From assembly GCF_008386695.1 (NCBI RefSeq), contig NZ_VUOC01000002.1, forward strand, positions 1,232,481 to 1,296,480: 64,000 nucleotides of DNA. Direction: 5' to 3'. The notes under the pieces were generated by a model. It was not told the DNA's origin. It saw only the letters and a list, made by a program, of their open reading frames with translations, and searched no databases. The position numbers and the translations under genes are program-made. Source of the DNA: Chitinophaga agrisoli. Lineage in GTDB: Bacteria; Bacteroidota; Bacteroidia; Chitinophagales; Chitinophagaceae. The first letter of the stretch is position 1; each line of letters starts with the position of its first letter. Shown piece by piece: positions 59,711-64,000 of the stretch.

Positions 59711-61429
59711 TTAATTCAGTACGCTTTCAACTATCTCTCCTACCCTGGCCGCCTTGATCTTTCTGGCTGCCCGTAAGGGTAAAAGCGCAATCAACAGAAT
59801 GGCTGTAGCAATACCGGCTACTAGCGGGGCGCTCTGTTTGGAAAAGAAACATAAGCCGTATAACAGCAACGCAATAAAGGCCAGGGAAAAAGCGATCACT
59901 TTTAAACCGAAACGGTTCTGCTCCCGCACGGCTACTTCTTCTGCCGCATCTATCTGCAGTACGGTTGCCTTGCGTTGTGCCTTTACTTTGCGTAGCCGCA
60001 GATATTCCATGCTGACATGTCCCCGGGAACGGGCGTACGCCTCATACAATACCAGCATCAGGAATGGCAGCCCCACGCCCAGCACCATTTCATTGGCGCG
60101 GCTTAACCCATACCCAATGGTAAAGGGGAGCAGCATTTTAAATACCAGGTTTACGCCAAGCGTTATACAGGTAATATACAGGGTTGCCTTCCCAGTTAAT
60201 CTACGGGAGAAAAGCGCCCATATAGGCGGCGCGAGCAACGGCCCACCTGTAACGGCGCCTATGCTCAGGGTAAACTCTACAATGCCGCCAATATAAGGCA
60301 CTATCAACGCAATGCCTATCATGCCCAGGCCAAAGAACCAGGAAGAGGCCCGCGCTACCTGCATGAGCTTTTTATCAGAAGCATGCGGATTGATACTGCC
60401 TTTATAAATATCATTGGTAAATACAGCGGATACTACGTTGAGGGCGGTATTGGCAGAAGCGGAAGTAGAGAAATACATGCCTGTAAGTATAAGGCCCATC
60501 AACCCCGCGGGCAGCACATGCTTACAGATCATAAGATAAGCATTTTCCGTTTCCAGACCGGTGAGCCCGGGGTTAATGCTCCGGTATAACATAGGCGGCA
60601 GCATCCATAATACCGGGCTGATAATATACAGCGCCGCAAACAGGTAAGCTACCTTACCGGCCGCCTTTGGCGTATCTACGCTGGTATAACGCTGTACAAA
60701 GGTCCAGTTGCCGCCTATATAGAAAACATGATATAAGGCAAAGGCCAGGATAAAGCCCCAGGAGTATTCGCCATTTACCACGTTAAAGAACCCTTCCGGC
60801 GAGAAGTGCAGGAAATGGCTCATACCACCGGAGGCGTCAAAAGCCAGCGGGATAATGATCAGCACCGCCGCCGTTAAGATCACAAATTGCAGGATATCCG
60901 TTACCATTACCGCCCATAAACCGCCTACGGCAGTATAGGCGATCATGAACAGTCCCAGCACCACGGTACTTGGCATGAGCGGGAAACCCAGTGAAGCGCT
61001 TACCAGCCTTGCCACGGAATACAATACAGAGCCTTTGATCAGCAAAGACACCACCATAAAAATGTAGATGTAACTTTTTTGCACCGTAAAACCCAGCCTT
61101 TCGCGGATAAACTCCGCCGCGGTGAGGTTGCCGGTGGCTTTCCATTTGGGGGCCAGGTATAAACCGGTGACCAGGCCGCCAATACACATGGTCCATTGTA
61201 TGGTAACGGCCACCCATCCGTATTTATAAGCAATGGAGCCCCAGGCCACAAAAGTACCCGCGGAGAAAAAGCTCATAAACAACGAGAGGCCGCCAATAAA
61301 CCATGGCACTGATTCGCCGGCGGCAAAAAAGGATTTCAGGTTGCGGCCTGTCCTCGAAAAGGAGAAACCCACCAGCATGATGAATAAAGAAAACACTACA
61401 ATTACGGAAGCATCAATTACAGGGCTCAT
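59711..61429 (-). CDS. SSF family sodium/solute symporter
   Basis: A 572-residue inner-membrane symporter of about 13 transmembrane helices. SSF signs are FSFSRTGRNLKSFFAAGESVPWFIGGLSLFMSFFSAGTFVAWGSIAYKYGW, and GLMGLILTGMYFSTSASANTALNVVSAVFTNDIYK. The family couples sodium uptake to sugars or other solutes. In PUL2 it probably imports monosaccharides or small products freed by the exported enzymes. Its ATG overlaps the DUF5017 stop codon by one base, implying translational coupling. Confidence 0.9.
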   Translation of the reverse strand: MSPVIDASVIVVFSLFIMLVGFSFSRTGRNLKSFFAAGESVPWFIGGLSLFMSFFSAGTFVAWGSIAYKYGWVAVTIQWTMCIGGLVTGLYLAPKWKATGNLTAAEFIRERLGFTVQKSYIYIFMVVSLLIKGSVLYSVARLVSASLGFPLMPSTVVLGLFMIAYTAVGGLWAVMVTDILQFVILTAAVLIIIPLAFDASGGMSHFLHFSPEGFFNVVNGEYSWGFILAFALYHVFYIGGNWTFVQRYTSVDTPKAAGKVAYLFAALYIISPVLWMLPPMLYRSINPGLTGLETENAYLMICKHVLPAGLMGLILTGMYFSTSASANTALNVVSAVFTNDIYKGSINPHASDKKLMQVARASSWFFGLGMIGIALIVPYIGGIVEFTLSIGAVTGGPLLAPPIWALFSRRLTGKATLYITCITLGVNLVFKMLLPFTIGYGLSRANEMVLGVGLPFLMLVLYEAYARSRGHVSMEYLRLRKVKAQRKATVLQIDAAEEVAVREQNRFGLKVIAFSLAFIALLLYGLCFFSKQSAPLVAGIATAILLIALLPLRAARKIKAARVGEIVESVLN

Positions 61430-62310
61430 CAGATGATAGTTAAGGTCAATTCTTTGGTTAAACGCCGGGCGCCGTTATAACGTACGCTGGATATTTCAAA
61501 CGTTATTTTATACGTGCCCGGTTTGGTATAAACGTATTTATAAGACGGCAGCGTGGTGCTGATATTCTTCAGTGCTACGCCGGCATCCGGCGATACAGAG
61601 GTTACATCAAACCCTTTTGAGATCACCCAATCCTCATTATCGCCGGTGTTCTTGCTGCTGGGCATGAGCAGCTGCGCGGTGGTGATGGACCATACGTAGC
61701 CGGGATTCTTAAAATCCACCACCTTCCATCCGGCGGTAGCCATGGTGGCCAACGGGCTCACTACGCTGTCTTCTGACACATTATTGGCCGTGAAGGTCCG
61801 TACTACCCAGCGGTTCTGACCCTGTGGCTTATCATAATCCGTATACCGGAAAGCCACATAGATCAACGAAGGGTGTTCCTGGTTGGTGAACTCCTTCAGG
61901 CTAAGGACCCCGGACGGCGTATTATCCTGCCCGGTGGAGAAAACAGCGCGGTCAGAGATATCCGTCCAGGTGGCCGCTTTCACATTTGTGGTATCTGTAA
62001 TGCCGTTAAAGTTATTGGATACCATCAGTTGCAGGTTCTCGCGGATCATACCAAACTGCACCAATGTCTTAAAATCTATCTGCAGGTCATTATTAGCCGT
62101 GGTACGGTTCCGGTATTCGTATTTATGGCCGGGTTCGCCGGAGTAAAAAGTGATGTTATCCGGGTTGCCTGTTAACAGAAAAGTGACCGTATCCCCTGCT
62201 TTATAGGTGAGCGCATCTGTGGAGATCTCCAGCTCCGGGTCTTTCACCTTTTCCTTGGCGCAGGCGGCCAATGTTATTACAGCTATCAATATATAAAATG
62301 AGTTCCGCAT
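61429..62310 (-). CDS. DUF5017 domain lipoprotein (SusE/F position)
   Basis: A 293-residue surface lipoprotein from ATG 62310 (MRNSFYILIAVITLAAC, lipobox Cys at 17). The body reads as a DUF5017-type protein: DNITFYSGEPGHKYEYRNR near 60, FSTGQDNTPSGVLSLKEF near 135, YVAFRYTDYDKPQGQNRWVVRTF, and a C-terminal PKD-like YVYTKPGTYKITFEISSVRYNG. Such proteins follow SusCD pairs and are thought to bind glycan outside the cell. It lies 23 nt after SusD and overlaps the symporter start by one base. Confidence 0.85.
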   Translation of the reverse strand: MRNSFYILIAVITLAACAKEKVKDPELEISTDALTYKAGDTVTFLLTGNPDNITFYSGEPGHKYEYRNRTTANNDLQIDFKTLVQFGMIRENLQLMVSNNFNGITDTTNVKAATWTDISDRAVFSTGQDNTPSGVLSLKEFTNQEHPSLIYVAFRYTDYDKPQGQNRWVVRTFTANNVSEDSVVSPLATMATAGWKVVDFKNPGYVWSITTAQLLMPSSKNTGDNEDWVISKGFDVTSVSPDAGVALKNISTTLPSYKYVYTKPGTYKITFEISSVRYNGARRLTKELTLTII

Positions 62311-62333
62311 AATTAAACGTTTAAGGTCATTAC

Positions 62334-63905
62334 TTACCAACCCGGGTTTTGTGTAACGGTATGGTTAATAGTAAGCTCTGTGGTTGGGATAGGGAATAAT
62401 ACGTTCCTGGCAGTTACATTCTTAGCCGCATTGCCCGCATACTTATAAGCCGCAGGGGCGGTAGCCGCAATATCCGGCACCAGCGATTGCATGTTGGACA
62501 CATATAGCCCCCAGCGGATAAGATCGTGTTTACGCGCACCTTCAAAACACAGCTCGCGGCCACGCTCATCCCGCAGCGCTGCCTGAAAACTTTCCTTGCT
62601 CAGACCGGCCGCCAGGTCTACTGCCGCATCCGGCGTATTTACCGGTTTACCGTAGCCTCTTCTTCTCACCATGTTGATGGCATTATAGGCGTCCGCATTG
62701 GGGCCGTTCACGGCATTCTCCGCTTCCGCTTTCATGAGCAGCACATCTGCGTACCGCATTACCGGGAAGTTAGTCGAGTTGTACACCCGGTTCTTAGGCG
62801 ATTGTGTTTCATACTCGCGACGCCATTTACCGCAGGTGCGCTCATAGATCTGTGCAGCGGTGTAGAACGATTTTGTAGGCACGCCACCGGTCACCACGTA
62901 TTTATACGGGGCAATGGCCCAATCCCGGCGCGGATCGTCCGCTGCAAACAGGTTAAATAACCTGGCTGTAATATGCAGCGCCCCGCCGGAGTAGCCGATA
63001 TTATCATCCGGGCATTCCAGGCCGTTTTCAATACCTACCGAGCCGGCCAGCTGTACCGCGCCTTGCTGATTGCCGTACATGCCTATTTCCCACAGGCATT
63101 CTTTTGGTTCATTAATATCCCTGGAATGGTTGATGAAGATCTGGCTATAATCCGGGTTCAGGGAATGTTTGCCAGATGCGATCACTTTATTGACATAGGT
63201 AAGCGCATCCTGGTATTTTGTTGCATCGTTCAGGGGCGCACCGGCCATGGTCAGGTACACTTTGGCCAGGATAGCCTGCACCACCGTGGTGGTTATGCGC
63301 TCATTATTGGTATAACTGCTGATATCATTTACCAGCGGCTCCGCCTCTTTCATGTCCGCTACAATTGCCGCATACACATCCGCTACGCTTGCACGCGGCA
63401 GGGCCGCTTCTGTAGGTGATTTAGTGGAAGACAGTTTCAACGGCACCCCGCCAAAATTATCTACCAGTATGAAATAGTAATATGCCCTTAGAAAAAGCGC
63501 CTGGCCTTTGATGGCATTTCTTTTCGCCTCGTCCATTACCGGTTTGTTCACATTCTCCAGCAGCAGGTTGGCCCGGTCTATGCCCGAATAGGCCACTTCC
63601 CACAGCTTGCCTACATCCAGCTGTCCGGCGTCAAACTCCATTACCTTCAGCTGGTTTACGGTAATGCTTTTGTAAAAGAACTCATCGCTGATCACCAGGA
63701 AGCTGAATAAACCCCGGCAATACATCCTGCCAAAATTATCTATGAGGCGGTTATATACGCCGTTCAATGCGCGGTCCAGGTCTGCTTCTGTGTTAAAGTA
63801 ATTGTCCGGCGTAACAAAGTCTTGCGGCGCCGTATCCAGGAACTTGTTGCAGGCGCTAAAAACGCTGCTTGTAAGCACCAATAGTAAGATGATAGATCTC
63901 TTCAT
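62334..63905 (-). CDS. RagB/SusD nutrient-binding lipoprotein of PUL2
   Basis: A 523-residue surface lipoprotein with lipobox VFSAC. SusD signs are the N-terminal NKFLDTAPQDFVTPDNYFNTEADLDRALNGVYNRL, then GQALFLRAYYYFILVDNFGGVPL, MRYADVLLMKAEAENAVNG, and RDERGRELCFEGARKHDLIRWGLY. It pairs with the SusC whose tail lies at 63926-64000 and is followed by the DUF5017 protein. Confidence 0.93.
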   Translation of the reverse strand: MKRSIILLLVLTSSVFSACNKFLDTAPQDFVTPDNYFNTEADLDRALNGVYNRLIDNFGRMYCRGLFSFLVISDEFFYKSITVNQLKVMEFDAGQLDVGKLWEVAYSGIDRANLLLENVNKPVMDEAKRNAIKGQALFLRAYYYFILVDNFGGVPLKLSSTKSPTEAALPRASVADVYAAIVADMKEAEPLVNDISSYTNNERITTTVVQAILAKVYLTMAGAPLNDATKYQDALTYVNKVIASGKHSLNPDYSQIFINHSRDINEPKECLWEIGMYGNQQGAVQLAGSVGIENGLECPDDNIGYSGGALHITARLFNLFAADDPRRDWAIAPYKYVVTGGVPTKSFYTAAQIYERTCGKWRREYETQSPKNRVYNSTNFPVMRYADVLLMKAEAENAVNGPNADAYNAINMVRRRGYGKPVNTPDAAVDLAAGLSKESFQAALRDERGRELCFEGARKHDLIRWGLYVSNMQSLVPDIAATAPAAYKYAGNAAKNVTARNVLFPIPTTELTINHTVTQNPGW

Positions 63906-63925
63906 GATCGTAGCGTTTTAGTTCG

Positions 63926-64000
63926 TTAAAAGGTCAGGTCAAGCCCAAAGGTGATCGTTCTTGCTTTGGGATATGCGGACCAGTCAAAGCCCGGCGTAAG
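63926..64000 (-). CDS. C-terminal tail of the PUL2 SusC transporter
   Basis: Only the last 24 codons plus stop lie in the window. They read LTPGFDWSAYPKARTITFGL and end DLTF, the usual C-terminal strand of SusC barrels with a terminal phenylalanine. SusD follows after 20 nt. The rest of the gene and its regulator lie beyond the right edge. Confidence 0.85.
   Translation of the reverse strand, partial: LTPGFDWSAYPKARTITFGLDLTF

Noticed and set aside
1-64000. Searched by eye for tRNA, rRNA, CRISPR, insertion sequences, prophage genes and att sites.
   Set aside because: None seen. Intergenic gaps are short and no transposase, integrase or repeat array motif was found. Very degenerate copies could have been missed.

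Overview
The window looks like chromosome of a Bacteroidota member, most likely Chitinophaga or a close relative in Chitinophagaceae. That is inference from several signs. There are SusC/SusD pairs, one with an N-terminal STN domain and a sigma/FecR couple. Outer-membrane lipoproteins follow the Bacteroidota pattern, and many promoters carry the TAnnTTTG -7 element. A small Bacteroidota-type class I lanthipeptide precursor, DUF5017, DUF5009 and GH109/GH97 proteins are present. I see no rRNA, tRNA, CRISPR array, phage or insertion sequence.

Region 1 (1-12.2 kb) is mostly housekeeping and accessory genes. It holds a DUF898 membrane protein cut by the left edge; an RNA-repair operon (ATP-grasping RNA ligase, HD-Pnk end-healing enzyme, CsaA-like tRNA-binding protein); a bicupin; an FAD monooxygenase; peptidase E; an orphan lanthipeptide precursor gene of 47 codons; a choice-of-anchor I lipoprotein; a Tat-exported phosphotriesterase-like amidohydrolase; an NAD-dependent epimerase; a VOC-GNAT fusion; and a YncE-like propeller.

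Region 2 (12.2-26.7 kb) holds a large AsmA protein, an SDR lacking its catalytic Tyr and Lys, a TMEM175-type channel, and egtD with the frameshifted 3' remnant of egtB beside it. Then comes a compact regulon of two alpha/beta hydrolase paralogues and two TetR paralogues, each preceded by the same palindromic operator. An S9 peptidase, another alpha/beta hydrolase fold protein without its catalytic Ser and His, a stand-alone response regulator and a small lipoprotein follow.

Region 3 (26.8-32.8 kb) is a TolC-HlyD-MFS tripartite efflux operon with a divergent AraC regulator. After it a DoxX gene and an ECF sigma gene face away from each other across two matched ECF-type promoters.

Region 4 (32.9-64 kb) is two convergent polysaccharide utilisation loci (PULs) that share one bidirectional terminator near 43.14 kb. 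PUL1 (+ strand) runs ECF sigma, FecR anti-sigma, SusC, SusD, PKD lipoprotein, DUF5009 acyltransferase-like membrane protein, GH109. PUL2 (- strand) runs SusC (only its tail is in the window), SusD, DUF5017 lipoprotein, SSF symporter, three large exported toroid-like proteins that resemble each other, an SGNH esterase, GH97, GH2 and an FAD oxidoreductase. The three toroid-like proteins are the best candidate here for an undescribed glycan-degrading system. In PUL1 the sigma/anti-sigma pair probably senses transport through the STN-bearing SusC. In PUL2 the SSF symporter probably imports sugars released by the exported enzymes.
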